A stretch of 64,000 nucleotides of DNA, from the NCBI RefSeq assembly GCF_029227915.1, contig NC_079878.1, positions 18,292,001-18,356,000 on the forward strand, written 5' to 3'. Positions 31,832-43,014 of the stretch are shown in pieces; position 1 is the first letter of the stretch, and each line of letters opens with the position of its first letter. Source of the DNA: Hydractinia symbiolongicarpus (taxonomy: Eukaryota; Cnidaria; Hydrozoa; Anthoathecata; Hydractiniidae). The position numbers and the translations under genes are program-made. A model generated the notes under the pieces. It worked only from the letters and a program-made list of their open reading frames with translations. It was not told the DNA's origin and ran no database searches.

Positions 31832-32187
31832 TTAACTGTCAACTAATGCCAGGAATTTCTTTTGTGTCAAATCGCCCCCAAATCTTTTGAGGCGTCTCCA
31901 GTTCGGTGCAAGCCTTCCTTTATAACGCCTTTTCAACAACCACAACGATATTTCATACGCGCTGTCATATAACTTTCGCTCTTCCACATAAGCAAGGCAG
32001 CATGCATCCCCGCAAAAGTGGCCCTCGTATATATACTCACAACCATCCCTTATATGGACAGCCATGTTTTTCATCACATGAAAAAAGCCGGATTTTGTTG
32101 TACTCGCCTGCGGGGGGGGGAGTTGTATCTCATGGGGCACCTGACGATGTTGCATAGTTCTACAGAGCACCAGTAACAGAGTACCAT
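31832..32187 (-). pseudogene. VLTF3-like zinc-finger protein (Pol-C)
   Basis: Start MVLCYWCSVEL (C-x2-C), a frameshift near 32155, then VPHEIQLPPP (encoded through a run of nine C), GFFHVMKNMAVHIRDGCEYIYEGHFCGDACCLAYVEER and a C-terminal WLL-RR...PNWRRLKRFGG. The arrangement CxxC ... P-IP ... GHFCGDACCLAY is that of the viral late transcription factor 3 (VLTF3)/MYM-like zinc fingers of nucleo-cytoplasmic viruses. If correct, it would activate late (capsid) gene transcription. Homology is by motif only. Confidence 0.45.
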
Positions 32188-32201
32188 TTTATACGGTTTT
32201 T

Positions 32202-32580
32202 TTAACAAGGTCCGAAGTTACATATTGGACATCTGTACCCGCCTGGGTACAGATCCCTGCATGCCGCGTTACACAAATTCGAGTACCTCGGGATCCTTTT
32301 CAACATTGCACATGTCCTGAGTCTTGAACCTATCAGGTACATACTTCAGCATGTAGGGATATTTTTCGACGACCTTGTTGCACATTTCCTGCGTTTTGAA
32401 CCTATCCGGTATATGTATGATTTGCTAGTGATCTTTTTTAACAATTTTGTTACACATGTCTTGCGTCTTGAGTCGGTCCGGTACATGCCTTAGCAGCCAT
32501 GGTTTCTTTTCAACAGCCTTATTACCATTGTCTTGTGTCTTGAAACTCATCTTTTTTATAATGGTATTATCTTGCAACAT
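32202..32580 (-). pseudogene. Short DUF4116-repeat protein with Cys-rich tail
   Basis: Four repeats of the type VPD-FKTQ-MCN--V-K-P--L (LRHVPDRLKTQDMCNKIV, IHIPDRFKTQEMCNKVV, LKYVPDRFKTQDMCN). A TAG interrupts between repeats two and three; after a frameshift at the end the frame continues CNAACRDLYPGGYRCPICNFGPC, a possible zinc finger. DUF4116 repeats are helical and common in giant viruses and some Polintons; function unknown. Confidence 0.6.
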
Positions 32581-32598
32581 TTGCTGTAAGATAACCCT

Positions 32599-33078
32599 TC
32601 AGGATAACCCCCACAACTTTTTGAGACCTAACTTTTCATCCTCCGAAAAGCACCAATCGATGTCCGGATGCCAGGCTAATGGAAGAAGATCCTTCCTAAT
32701 TCCGGCCTTTCCCATCTTCCTGTAATAGTAGGCTTCGAGTAGTTCGGGCTCCTCCTCAACAACCATATCCCATATGTCCCGGGTGACAAACCAGTCGGGC
32801 ACATACCTGAGCATCCAGGGATTCTTTGGAACAACCCTATTACGCATGCCTTGTGTCATGAGCCGATCCGGCACATAGTACAGCATTTCGGGATCCCCTT
32901 CAACAGCCTCATTACACATGTCCTGCGTCTTTATATGATCCGGGACATATCTGATCAGCCGGAAATCCTCTTCAAGAACTTTGCTATACATGTCCTGTGT
33001 TTTGAATTGATCCGGCATCTGCTTGAACATATGGGGGTACATTTCGAAATACTTATTGCACATGTCCTATGTCTTGAA
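32599..33078 (-). pseudogene. SAP-DUF4116 gene, 3' part
   Basis: Five DUF4116-type repeats (e.g. QMPDQFKTQDMYSKVLEE, YVPDHIKTQDMCNEAVEG, YVPDWFVTRDIWDMVVEE), then YYYRKMGKAGIRKDLLPLAWHPDIDWCFSEDEK, the same C-terminal signature as in Pol-D (56330-56400). The 5' part is at 39708-39865, on the far side of the LINE: the left host sequence ends ...GTCTTGAA and the right resumes CCTATCAGG, joining within a VPDRFKTQ repeat. Confidence 0.75.
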
Positions 33079-33098
33079 TCACTTGAGGAAGTAGCAAG

Positions 33099-34421
33099 AT
33101 GGCGGATAAGCGGAAACGTTGTATTAAAGTTGTTAAAGATTTTGAGTATGTTAACTTAAATGGAAAGCTCCTTTCAAGCAATGAGATATTGGAAATGGAT
33201 CTTAGATCTTGCTGTGGAAAGTGATAATGAAAAAGATAAGATCAAAGATAATGAAACTATTCCTAATGGTTTACAAAAGTGTATAGAACAACGTATAGAT
33301 ATATTTCGTACCGAGATCATGTCAGAAGTAAAACAAATTGCAAACGACAAGAATAAATTTGGTGATAATCATAGAATTTTAGAAAACCGTATTATAATGT
33401 TACAGGAAGATAACACTTTTTTGTAAAAACAGTTGAATGACTTGACTGGTTTTTTAGAAGTTTTAGTGGAATGTATAAACGAACGGCGAAGTCAATTATC
33501 CATGACGACTGTAAAACCTTCTCATGACGAAAGCAAAATTATGACGGTAAATGATTTGTCTTCGGAGACCTCTAATACGGATCACAAAATTACCAGCAAC
33601 CCTCTAGGGAATGAGAACATTATTTCGAAGAATAGCGATCATTTATTGCGGCACAATACAACGATAAAAGATCAATTGAATATGTTCCGTTTGACACAGA
33701 AGAAAAAATACGTTGTTTATAAAAAGAACACTCTAGAATATCAGCGCCGAAACGAATCTACAGTAAAAGAACAACTAAAAATGGTTCGATGTGAACATAA
33801 CAGTAAATACAAAACTCTACATGATAGAAAACCAACACTACAGAAACGCTTAGAAAATGTTGCTGAATACAATGTTGATACTTCTTTAAATGAAAGTTGC
33901 GTTTCACATCATGAGTATGAAAAATCTGTGACATGCATATATGGTGATAGTATTATAAAAAATGTTAAAGGATGGAGGATCAAAGAAAAACTCTTAGAAA
34001 AACAGGATATCATTATTCGATCAGTTCCTGGCGCCAATACAGACCGTATAAGAAATTATATTATACCACTGGCAAAAACGGATAAACCAAATCGCACAAT
34101 TATACATGTTGGAACGAATGATCTGTGCTTTTCTAAATCCCCAAATGAAATTTCAGACTCTATTATTGACTTGGTTACTGATGTCAGCAAATCATGTCCT
34201 TCTGTAATGGTGTCTGGACTTACTATGCGAGATGATAATTTTAGCAGAAAGGCATTAGAACTTAACAGGATTTTAGAACGATCATGTCAAGAAAGAAATA
34301 TTTGCTACATAAACATACTAATATCAGCAAACACCATTTGAACGGTAGTAAACTTCATTTGAATAAGAATGGAACAAAGAACATGACTAAAACATTTGCC
34401 AGTTATATCAACAAGTGCTGA
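33099..34421 (+). pseudogene. LINE ORF1 with SGNH/GDSL hydrolase domain
   Basis: Starts MADKRKRCIKVVKDFEYVNLNG, a frameshift near 33160, a coiled-coil region, TAA at 33424, then the SGNH esterase: YGDSIIKNVKGW (catalytic Ser), SVPGANTDRIRNYI (Gly), IIHVGTNDL (Asn) and, after a frameshift near 34330, LHLNKNGTKN with the catalytic His. ORF1 esterases of CR1-like LINEs bind RNA or lipid; the exact role is unsettled. Confidence 0.75.
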
Positions 34422-34508
34422 TATGTACTGCACAGAGACGCACTTCTATCAAATGAGTCCCCTCAAATTAGTGATGTCAAATCCATTAAATATTTGAAAA
34501 CGAAAAAC

Positions 34509-37500
34509 ATGTCCAAACTTATGATTGGACATTTAAACATCAACTCAATCAGAAAAAAATTTTAACAGTTCAACAATCTCTTGTGTGATAAAGTTGATAC
34601 TTTCTTAGTATCAGAAACAAAACTTGATGGAAACTTTCTGAACTCACCAGGGGCGTAGCCAGAAGAAAATTAACCTTGGTCGAACCATTGACCCGCAGGG
34701 TCAACATCGCACCACAGGTGCGATAATAACCAACTGGGGGTTTGGGGGGCGTTGTGAGCTCCCTAAACGGGTCCAGGCCAACGCCTTTTTACACCCTTTA
34801 AGCACTGAAACGCCATAAAACCGACTTTCTGACATACGCGATAGACGTTAAGTATTGATCGAATTGATTGAAAAAGGGGAATAAATGACAACATAAAATA
34901 CATTAAAATCTTTATCATTAAGTGTGTAATCAAACCGGCAAAAGACAACACAACACCATCATAATGTTTTTTATAGATTGAAAGTTATTAAAGCAATAAT
35001 TAAAATGTTTATTCTTCTTTCTTTATATTTAGCACCAAAATAAAGTTTTCTGCAGATTGGAGGTCATTAAAAAATAACCAAATCAAAATCTTCTTTTTTC
35101 ATAAATATAATAAAAAATTCAAAAATATAATGAAATGGAACCATGGACAAAATGCCTTCATACAAATCATGGAAAACCCTCGTGTTAATAATACGTACCA
35201 CAGATCGTGTTACAAACATTAAAATTATGGGCATAGTTGGGATTATTAGTTAAGTAAGGAACATTCTTGCTTAAAAATTTTAACCTACTTTTGGAAAATT
35301 TGTAAAAATATGTTACGTTTGATTCGATTCATCATGTTTCAGAAATAATTATAAAGCATGAATTACAGACAACTAAATTTAAGCAATGAGAAGAACAAAG
35401 ATATGTATAAAGCTAATCTGTTTTGCTTCAAAATGTTAGCAAGACAACTATTAATTTTAACAGATACATTGCCAGCATTGTCATAACATTGACCTTATCA
35501 ATTCTGTATATATATCAAGAGAAAGTTCATAAGGTTTTTAAAATGATCTTTGAAAAAGACAAACCTAAGAGCCTTCACTACAATAAACCTTAAGACGTCT
35601 TCTCGCAAGTTACAATGAGAAGAATAATCGTGATCACTGAGGTGTGGAGCTTGTCGTAGTGAGTGCCTACATTATATTTCCCAATACCGTTAATAAAACC
35701 CGAGGGGGATGAATCTACCAAGGTTCTGCAGATAAAACTTGTTTAGGTTTAAAAGGTTTCGATTTAGAAATCCCTTTGACGAAAAAGATTTTAAGTTAAA
35801 GGTTTGCTTTTTAAAAATGGAAGAATTCTCGTCATTAGTGCTAGAAGTACCACATTGATTAACTAACGTTTCGGCTAATGCAAAAGGAACAACTTCAAGA
35901 TGATACACACGTTTCCTTTTTCTTTTCTTTTGCTTTGTTATCATAACGTATGACAACCTAGCTTAAAATATTGAGCAGAACGCTTTAACGTAGCTTTACT
36001 CAAACTTAAAGAAAGTGAAGGGATTAGGTTTAAATTGCCCATTATTGAAAATAAAACTGATACTGGTTGTAAATTTTTATTTGAAGGCAGATGAGGAAAA
36101 ATCTTCTGATTTAAAACCGTCTTGAATCATAGCTGACCACAATCAGGATAAAAAGTTAAAATATTTCTCTTAAATAAACTGTTATAAAGGCTTGTAAGAA
36201 TAGCTTTATTCTGTATAGGATGAATAGCTAGCTACCTGAAAACTTGAAAGTGCTCTCTACAAAGGATAACAAATCTGTAGATTTACATACAGATACAAAA
36301 ATTGGATGGTTCGAGTATAGAGAATTTTCATGAAGCGGATCCACGTTTGACAGCAACATCATGCTTTCTTCACCTTCACAACTTCGCCAGCCTTGTTTTT
36401 TTTTACTTTCTTGCGTATGTTCTATAGCCATATATGGAGCGAATTTTTAACCTCTCTGCGAAATTTACTAGCCAATAGGATGCGTCTAAAATGACCATAA
36501 ATGGAAGACACAAGATCGTACATAGGCATAATTTTCGCAGGTAATCCTGCGAAAAAAACTATCTGCGAAACAAAGTCTCTATTCAACACCTCAGCCTGCA
36601 AAACAAAGTGGATACCGTTAAATCCTGCGAGACGTGCGAAGCGCGAAGCTTGTGTGCGCCACCCGGGAAAAGATTTGTGCCGGATGCACAATTGGTGCGC
36701 CCATCCATGTGTTGGCGGTGGCGGTGGAAAAAATGATGTGTTGAAATGAAAAAAGTAGGTCAGTCGATCGCAGAGCCTGACTGACGCTGGCTACGCCCCT
36801 GCTCACAATTTTATATGGATGTTTTTTTATTCACCATTCAGAAACGATAGAAACCAATATGGTGGAGGTGTTATGTTTTATGTTAGGAATAACATTGTTT
36901 GCAGAGAAATCGATAAATCGTCCTTACCAGAAGATATGGAAGCAATATTTTTGAAAATTAATTTACGTAAACAAAAATGGATTGTTGCTGGCATTTATAA
37001 ACCACCATCCTTGAATACTAAATATTTTACAAGATGCATTCGTGAGTTTCTTTCGAACATTAATTCTGATAATATTATTTTAATGGGTGATTTCAATGCT
37101 GTTGAACATGACAATGATATGCTACTTTTTAATTCAGAGTTGCGTTTAAAAAACCTCATTAAAAAACCAACGTGTCACAAATCATTACAAAATCCATCAT
37201 ATGTCGATCACATATGGGTGTCTGATTCTAAACGATTCCACCACACCAGCATTTTGGAAAACGACCTTTTTGATTATCACGATATAGTTGTAACTTTCTT
37301 AAATGTTGATATACCAAAGAAAGATCCTAAAATTATAAATTATCGTTGTTACAGACTTTTAATGACGAACATTTTAAACATGACCTTGAGTTACTTATTG
37401 CATCAAACATTGACTTAAATTACAAAGAATTTGACGAACAATTCAGTCAGTTGGTCAGCAAACACACCCCTATAAAATACAAAGTTGTTAGAAGTAATAA

Positions 37501-39450
37501 CTCTACATTTATAACAAAAGCAGTACGAAAGGAGATAATGATTCCATCGAGATTTAAAAATATCTACAAAAAAATCCTTCTATAAAAAACTGGGAGAACT
37601 TTAAAAGGCAAAGAAACAAATGTGTGACTGTTTGTAAAGACGCGAAAAGAATTTATTACACATCACTAAATATGAACAACATTTTTGATAACAAAAAGTT
37701 CTGGAAAACTGTAAAGCCGATATTTTCTAACAAATGTGTAAAAGATACAGTCCAAGTAATAGTTTAAAATGATCAAATAATTCGTGAAAAAGAACATATA
37801 GCAAATATAACAAATGATCATTTTGTTAATGTCACGAATTCTTTGAATATTGATGGAATTCCGCACGGAAACTAAAACGATATTAAAAACGATATTGAAC
37901 ACGTCATCAAGAATTACGAAGAGCATCCAAGTATAATATGGATAAAAAAACATGTTACCACTACCAACAAAATGAGCTTCAAATCAATTGAAATTCACAT
38001 CATGAAAAAGTATATTGGTAACCTAAAAGAAAACAAATCCGGTCTGAAAGGAGCAATTCCACCGTGTTTCCTCAAACATTACGTCGATGTGTACGGAGAA
38101 CGTCTCAACAAGCTGTTTGAGAAATCTATTGTCGATGAAGTTTTCCCTGGAGCAATGAAATTGGCTGATATTTGTCCACTATTTAAAAACGGAGATCGTT
38201 CATCAAAATTGAATTATCGTCCTGTTAGTAAACTGAGCAGTGCGTGAAAAATTTTGAACGTATTATGTTTGATCAGATTTATGAATTTATTGATAGTAAA
38301 TTATCACTTCTTGTGTCAGGTTTTTGTAAGGGTTTTAGCAGCCAGCATGTTTTGCTTCACATGATAGAATCGTGGCGAAAAGATCTTGATAAAGGAAATG
38401 CTGTAGGGGCGCTATTGATGGATTTGAGTAAAGCATTTGATTGTGTGGATCATAATCTGTTAATAGCGAAACTACATGCATATGGTTTCTAAAAAAGTGC
38501 TTTAGGTCTTTTAAGGAGTTATCTCACCAATCGGTTTCAAAGAGTCGGAATTGATGGTTATTTCAGCTTGTGGAAAGAGATTATTAGTGGTGTTCCACAA
38601 GGTTCGATTCTGGGTCCACTTTTATTTAATATTTATATAAATGATTTAATGTTTATTTTAAATGATAGAGCTGATGTTAAAATTTGTAATTACGCAGATG
38701 ACAATACACGTTATACATATGGAAAACAATTTGAAGAGATAAAGTTATGTTTAGAAAGTGCTTTTTCAACTGTTAGCACATGGTTTTCCAATAATGGGCT
38801 TCAGTTAAATTCTGAGAAGTGCAAACTGCTCATTCTGGGATAATCAAAAAACAAAGATTTTGTTACTTTAAATTTGAAAAATAATATATTACAAGAATCT
38901 CCATACGTAAATTTGTTGGGTATAATTCTTGACAAACAGCTTTCTTTCAGGCAACATGTTCTTCCATTATGTAAGAAGGCTAATGCCAAGATCAATGCCC
39001 TAAAACGTATATCACCATATATGTCTAATTATAAGCGAAATGTTATTGATAATTCATTTATTTTTAGCATATTTTATTACTGCCCTCTTATATGGGCATT
39101 TTCAAGTAGAGATCTACTACATAAAGTTAATAGCATTCATAGTAGAGCAAATAGACTTTTATGCGACAGAGTTGAAAATGAATGCAGAATCAGTAATCAT
39201 GAAAAGTTCTGCCGATAATTGTTAAAGGAGGTTTTTAAAAATGAAACAGAATCCCTCCTACATGAATGATGTTTTTGCATTCAGAAAGACAGCATATAGT
39301 TTCCGTGTATTAAGTTCTTATAAAAGGCGCAGAATTCGCACCACAAAACATGGCCTATCAAGCGTCTCTTATATTGCGTCTTCATTATGGGAGAAGCTTC
39401 CAAACTCTGTCCGAAATGCCCCTTCGTTGTCCTTATTCCATCACGGCTAA
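34509..39450 (+). pseudogene. LINE ORF2: AP endonuclease and reverse transcriptase, interrupted
   Basis: Endonuclease start MSKLMIGHLNINSIRKKF, VSETKLDGNF, then the hAT-like insert (34648-36801), then GGGVMFYVRNNI, GDFNA, PSYVDHIWVS and FDYHD (catalytic His region). Reverse transcriptase: LMDLSKAFDCVDHNLL (motif A), GVPQGSILGPLLFNIYINDL, NYADDNT (active site). C-terminal region to YIASSLWEKLP. Stops or shifts at about 34563, 37418, 37585, 38247, 38490, 38841 and 39218. Confidence 0.85.
34648..36801. mobile_element. hAT-like non-autonomous transposon, 2154 bp, 5-bp TSD
   Basis: Perfect 15-bp TIRs CAGGGGCGTAGCCAG (34648-34662) and its reverse complement (36787-36801), flanked by CTCAC on both sides (34643-34647, 36802-36806). 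The TIR start CAGGGGCG is typical of hAT elements; a 5-bp duplication fits the hAT5-type group. No transposase is recognisable; short Lys-rich frames on the minus strand (35690-35956, 36228-36431) could be exon relics but I cannot support it. Confidence 0.8.
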
Positions 39451-39707
39451 ACACCATTTCGTTTATTCAGTGCAGTTGTCGTCTCTGTGCCACATATATT
39501 TGTAACGTAGGATATACGAATTAGCTTCTTATTATTATAATATAAATCTCTTATTTTTTTTTTGAAAATTTAGTTTAGGACAGTCGATTATAATTAGCCC
39601 AAGGCTAACAAATTTAAACTTTTTTTTAATGTATCTAGCATGTTTTATTGTATATTGTATATCGACTTTAAAGAAAGAATAAATAAAATAAATAAATAAT
39701 AAATAAA

Positions 39708-39865
39708 CCTATCAGGGACATACTCGAACACCTCGATCCAATTTTCCTGGTACGCGATATCGTCCTCTAATAAGCTAATTAATTCAGCTTTACGTAGTCT
39801 ATAATACCCTGTTAATCCACGACCTTTTCCAATACACGTAATTGTTTGACAGTGTATGAATCCAT
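39708..39865 (-). pseudogene. SAP-DUF4116 gene, 5' part
   Basis: ATG at 39863-39865 (MDSYTVKQLRV), a frameshift, then GKGRGLTGYYRLRKAELISLLE, a SAP/Rho-N-type DNA-binding module, then the first repeat EVFEYVPDRF where the LINE tail intervenes. The N-terminus resembles that of the PolB in Pol-B (MDKTVIELRS...GLHGYYRLRKPNLVSLLE). Confidence 0.7.
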
Positions 39866-40170
39866 ACATAACGGTCAACACTAACACAGTTATTTATCCT
39901 CAAGGGAATTTCCCTATCATACAGCAAATAAGTAAGGGGAATTCCCCTGAGATGTGCGCGTTGATTTTTAGGGAATTGCGCTAGAATAATTTTGGGATCT
40001 TTTATTCTACATTGATGACGTCATCTTTAGTGAATACTAGGTCCTTTGAATTATGTGGATCACTATGGGTGCGGTGACTAATAGGGATTGTCGTTGACTT
40101 GCTGGGGTTGCCGTGACGTCACGGCATTGCGCGCACGCGACTGCGCCAGAAGGAACATTTTCTAATCTCT
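39866..40170. repeat. Terminal inverted repeat of Pol-C (right end)
   Basis: Shares with the Pol-A end the words AACACAGTTATTT, TTAGGGAATTGCGCTAGAA and GCGCGCACGCGACTGCGCCAGAAGGAACATTTTCTAATCTCT. It ends CTCT at 40170 and the DDE transposase gene continues on the other side. An imperfect palindrome GGGAATTTCCC...GGGGAATTCCCC is at 39903-39950. Confidence 0.75.
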
Positions 40171-41584
40171 GAAGTCATGTGATCATACATTTCTATAATC
40201 CACTTAGCCTGCAGTGGTTTAATGACAGAAAGTTTCACACTGACATTTATGTTGCTTAATTCATTTCCGTCGTCCAGAGCACGAGTAATCTGGTCTGCAT
40301 ACCATAGCGTGAACTTGTTCTTCATCATTCGTTTCACATAGCCATTGGGTCCTTCTTGCACGTCAAGAGGCTGAAACAGCTAGGTGAGGTTAGCAGGGGC
40401 CTTCACGAGAAAAATATTGTTTTCTCTCAAGACGTCCTGCACTAATTCTATCATTTGTCCCTTAAAAACATCCATTATTAAAAAGGCAGGATAGCAAATA
40501 TGGAGATCAAGGGAACGTCGTTCTTTTTCAACGAAGGGGATGATAATTTTCTCTAGCATATTAAACGATTCTTTTTCTTTACTGTAATGTTTCTCGTTTG
40601 CACTAAGAAGAAATTCAGGTGGGAAAGCTACATCAGGAATACTTTTTGAAGTTTTTCCACCATAAATAAGCTGAATCGGGAGGAAATCACCACTCAAAGT
40701 AATTGCAAATGTAGCAGTTATCATTCTTTTGTCTGTTGAGCCAGCGATTGACACGGTCTTACTGCCTTTTTTTGCCATGGTCTTGTTACATCCAGGTACA
40801 AACTTAGTTGGAGTTTGGTCCAAATTAATCACGAGAGGCGGAGGAATTTGGTTTTCTTCGATTTTTTTGACAATAGAGTATAAGTATGATTCCTCTATTT
40901 CCTTTTTTAACTCCTCCGGTATTGACACTTTGCCGGTCGTTGCTAGAAAAGGCGATTCTTCGATACTAATGTGATTAAGGTTGAGTTCTGGGTTGCGTTT
41001 AATCAAAGCCTGGGCAGTTGCAACAGCTACAGTTTTTGAAATAACACCACCACGTGACCTTTGGGCCTGAAGCAAATAAATTATAAAATGAGTTAAATCA
41101 AATCATTGGGCTTACTTTTACATGGAAATCAATAACAAGAGTAAAAGTGCATTATTTATAAGAAACACCTACAAAACACAACCAAATAAAACATAGGGGC
41201 TAGCACAGAGGGCTTATACATGAAAAAAGTTAGCAATGAGAAAAAAGGTGTGCCAGGGGCTTATACATAGTGGTGGTCATATACCTATGGAGATTTACGG
41301 TATGTTTTCCTCTTACCCTAATATAATCTTGAATCTTCTTATCAAGAACATCACCCAACATTAAAGGTCTGCCTCTTCGCTCCATTGATAATTTGCAACA
41401 GTCCTGCTTCCCTGTATTTTTTGCGAAATGTTCTAATGGTACTTTCATTCAGTGCAGTAAATCTGCTTGAAAACTTGCGTACAACTGCCGCAGGGACCTT
41501 TTTCGTTTGCATATTTTCCAATGTCGAAACGATCAACATCCGAAAATCCAGCTCACCCATCGATGTATCTTGACGTGACGCCAT
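40171..41584 (-). pseudogene. DDE_1 (pogo-like) transposase gene with intron, cut by Pol-C
   Basis: Exon 1 (from MASRQDTSMGELDFRMLIV at 41584 to about 41300) has a helix-turn-helix region (FSSRFTALNESTIRTFRKKYREAG) and RRGRPLMLGDVLDKKIQDYIR, with a 1-nt frameshift near 41375. A GTAAGA donor and TGCTTCAG acceptor (about 41071) bound an intron of ~220 bp. Exon 2 has PLVINLDQTPTKF (first Asp), GCNKTMAKKGSKTVSIAGSTDKRMITATF, FLIMDVFKGQ (second Asp) and, after a TAG at 40380, LFQPLDVQ and the C-terminal MYDHMTS, where the Polinton terminus follows in mid-codon. Confidence 0.8.
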
Positions 41585-41932
41585 CTTCGAAGCATGCATT
41601 AAAAAAAAAAAAGATTCATAATGAATGGTCGATTTTTTCTTCAATGATTTTCGAACGTGTTTTTCGAACGTATTTATATTCTTGTTCGATTCCATTCATG
41701 TTCAGTCTTTTTACAGAGAAACTTTTTTGAATACAACAACCATTCAATATTAAAGATTTGCAAAGCCAGAGATTCAAGACGATAAACTGTAATCAAGGGT
41801 ATGAACGCAAACAGAACCTTATAATTTACAGCAGCGGTTCGTGGCTTTCATGTAATTCATAGCCTAGTTAACTAAGCTTTCTTCTTCGAGTTGATAAAAT
41901 GAGTTTTTCTCAAACTAAAGCTTAGACGCGAA
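41585..41932. other. Non-coding stretch
   Basis: Upstream of the DDE gene; no gene seen. An 11-base A run is at 41601-41611. Confidence 0.35.
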
Positions 41933-42286
41933 CGAATTACTCAGCGGAAACCCCGTGTTTAAATCGAACAATGTGACTCATCGCTTCAGAGGACATTTTA
42001 ATTTATCTGTGAGTTGTTTACCAAGCTTGGCCAAATCTTACTTTGGTAAAAACTGATGAGCACTGATGTTTATTAGGGTGAGTGAAACCACTCACTGGAA
42101 TATTCGGGATGAAAAGGGCTTTCCCCGATAATAATCACGTGAGCAGAGAACAATAGAATTAGCCAATCAAAAAGCGCGGCCAGATTTTGGCCGCAGAAAA
42201 ATCGTTTGAGACCCAGCGTAATTTTTCCCACCTTAACTACTCCGATTTCCCGGTGGTAAGAAAAATTACGCTGGGTCTCCTGGCTA
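41933..42286 (+). repeat. Left copy of a 355-bp inverted repeat
   Basis: The reverse complement of 48219-48573, roughly 85-90% alike by eye (CAATGTGACT, ATTTTAATTTATCTGTGAGTTGTTTACCAAGCTTGGCCA, TTAGCCAATCAAAAAGCGCGGCC). The inner end holds a 19-bp palindrome GAGACCCAGCGTAATTTTT (42208-42226) / its complement (42261-42279). The two copies enclose 5.9 kb. Confidence 0.8.
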
Positions 42287-42767
42287 TGTATTTCAAAAAA
42301 CGTGGAAACCAACTGAGAACGAAACTTTGATTTGCTTGCATGAAACTGGAAATGAGTATGATCCTTTTAGTATTAAAACATGCCAGGTTGATAATTTAAG
42401 GAAAATAGTTGGACACTTACCTAGAGAGTTCTCACGTGCTACAAAATTCCTACTCGATCGAGGTGGAACCGTTAATGCAAAACTGATTGCGACGCATTAT
42501 AGAAAATTGCCTTTATTCCAAGGAGGACTTGAAATTCCTTGCATGCTGACTGTGTCTATGCCAGGCACTGTGAGGAACCATATGGTAATGGATCGATACA
42601 GAGAAATCGTCACTAAACTTAAGTGCGAGCCGAAGAATAAAGTTATAATCGGGAGTTTTTTGGAGGGAACTGATGTTGTTGAGGCTGCTATAGCTGTACC
42701 ATTAAAAAAAAGCAAAAGATCGAGGAAAAACCAGCTCCACGATGTAAAGATATTAGAACCATTTTAA
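42287..42767 (+). CDS. HIRAN-like domain exon
   Basis: Open from the repeat border: WKPTENETLICLHETGNEYDPFSIKT...VGHLPREFSRATKFLLDRG, the HIRAN-type pattern (E-NE-D-A-K ... G-LP...). A second half GGLEIPCMLTVSMPGTVRNHMVMDRYREIV is less familiar, and a Lys/Arg-rich tail follows. No start codon precedes the conserved part (frame enters from the repeat), so it looks like a terminal exon or a 5'-truncated copy. HIRAN domains bind DNA 3' ends in repair helicases; the role here is unknown. Confidence 0.5.
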
Positions 42768-42939
42768 TAGAAGCAATGTACGAAATGAAAATGAAGAAAC
42801 CACCACTGTTTTTGATTAAACATTGTTAAACTTAGTGTTTTCATTGTATCAACCTCACAAATTATAGTCTCAAATCACAAATTTTAGTCTCAAAACACAA
42901 ATTTTATACTACATATATACCGTAAAGTTCCGAGTGTAT

Positions 42940-43014
42940 TTCCAGTTCAAAAACGCGAGGTAACACAGTTACTTGTGGCTTAACCCGGTGTTTTGACTCC
43001 GGGTCCCCGGCTAG
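42940..43014 (+). mobile_element. Helitron 3' terminus
   Basis: Matches in inverse orientation the 3' end of the Helitron at 15843 (AGTTACTTGTGGCT-A-CCCGG). Subterminal hairpin arms ACCCGG/CCGGGT (42983-42988/42999-43004), then CCCCGG and CTAG at 43011-43014, followed by TCTAAATATAAATACC, which could be the start of yet another copy. The 5' end was not located. Confidence 0.55.

Larger units (their letters stand above)
33079..39706 (+). mobile_element. Near full-length CR1-like LINE
   Basis: Runs from a very short 5' UTR through ORF1 (33099) and ORF2 to a 3' tail of AAATAAATAA repeats at 39675-39703. Without the 2154-bp hAT-like insert its length is about 4.5 kb, close to a full CR1/L2-clade element. 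It inserted into the SAP-DUF4116 gene of Pol-C. Both ORFs carry several frameshifts and stops. Confidence 0.85.

Noticed and set aside
35690-36691. Transposase exons inside the hAT-like insert
   Set aside because: Short Lys-rich frames only; no hAT dimerisation or DDE motif is visible.
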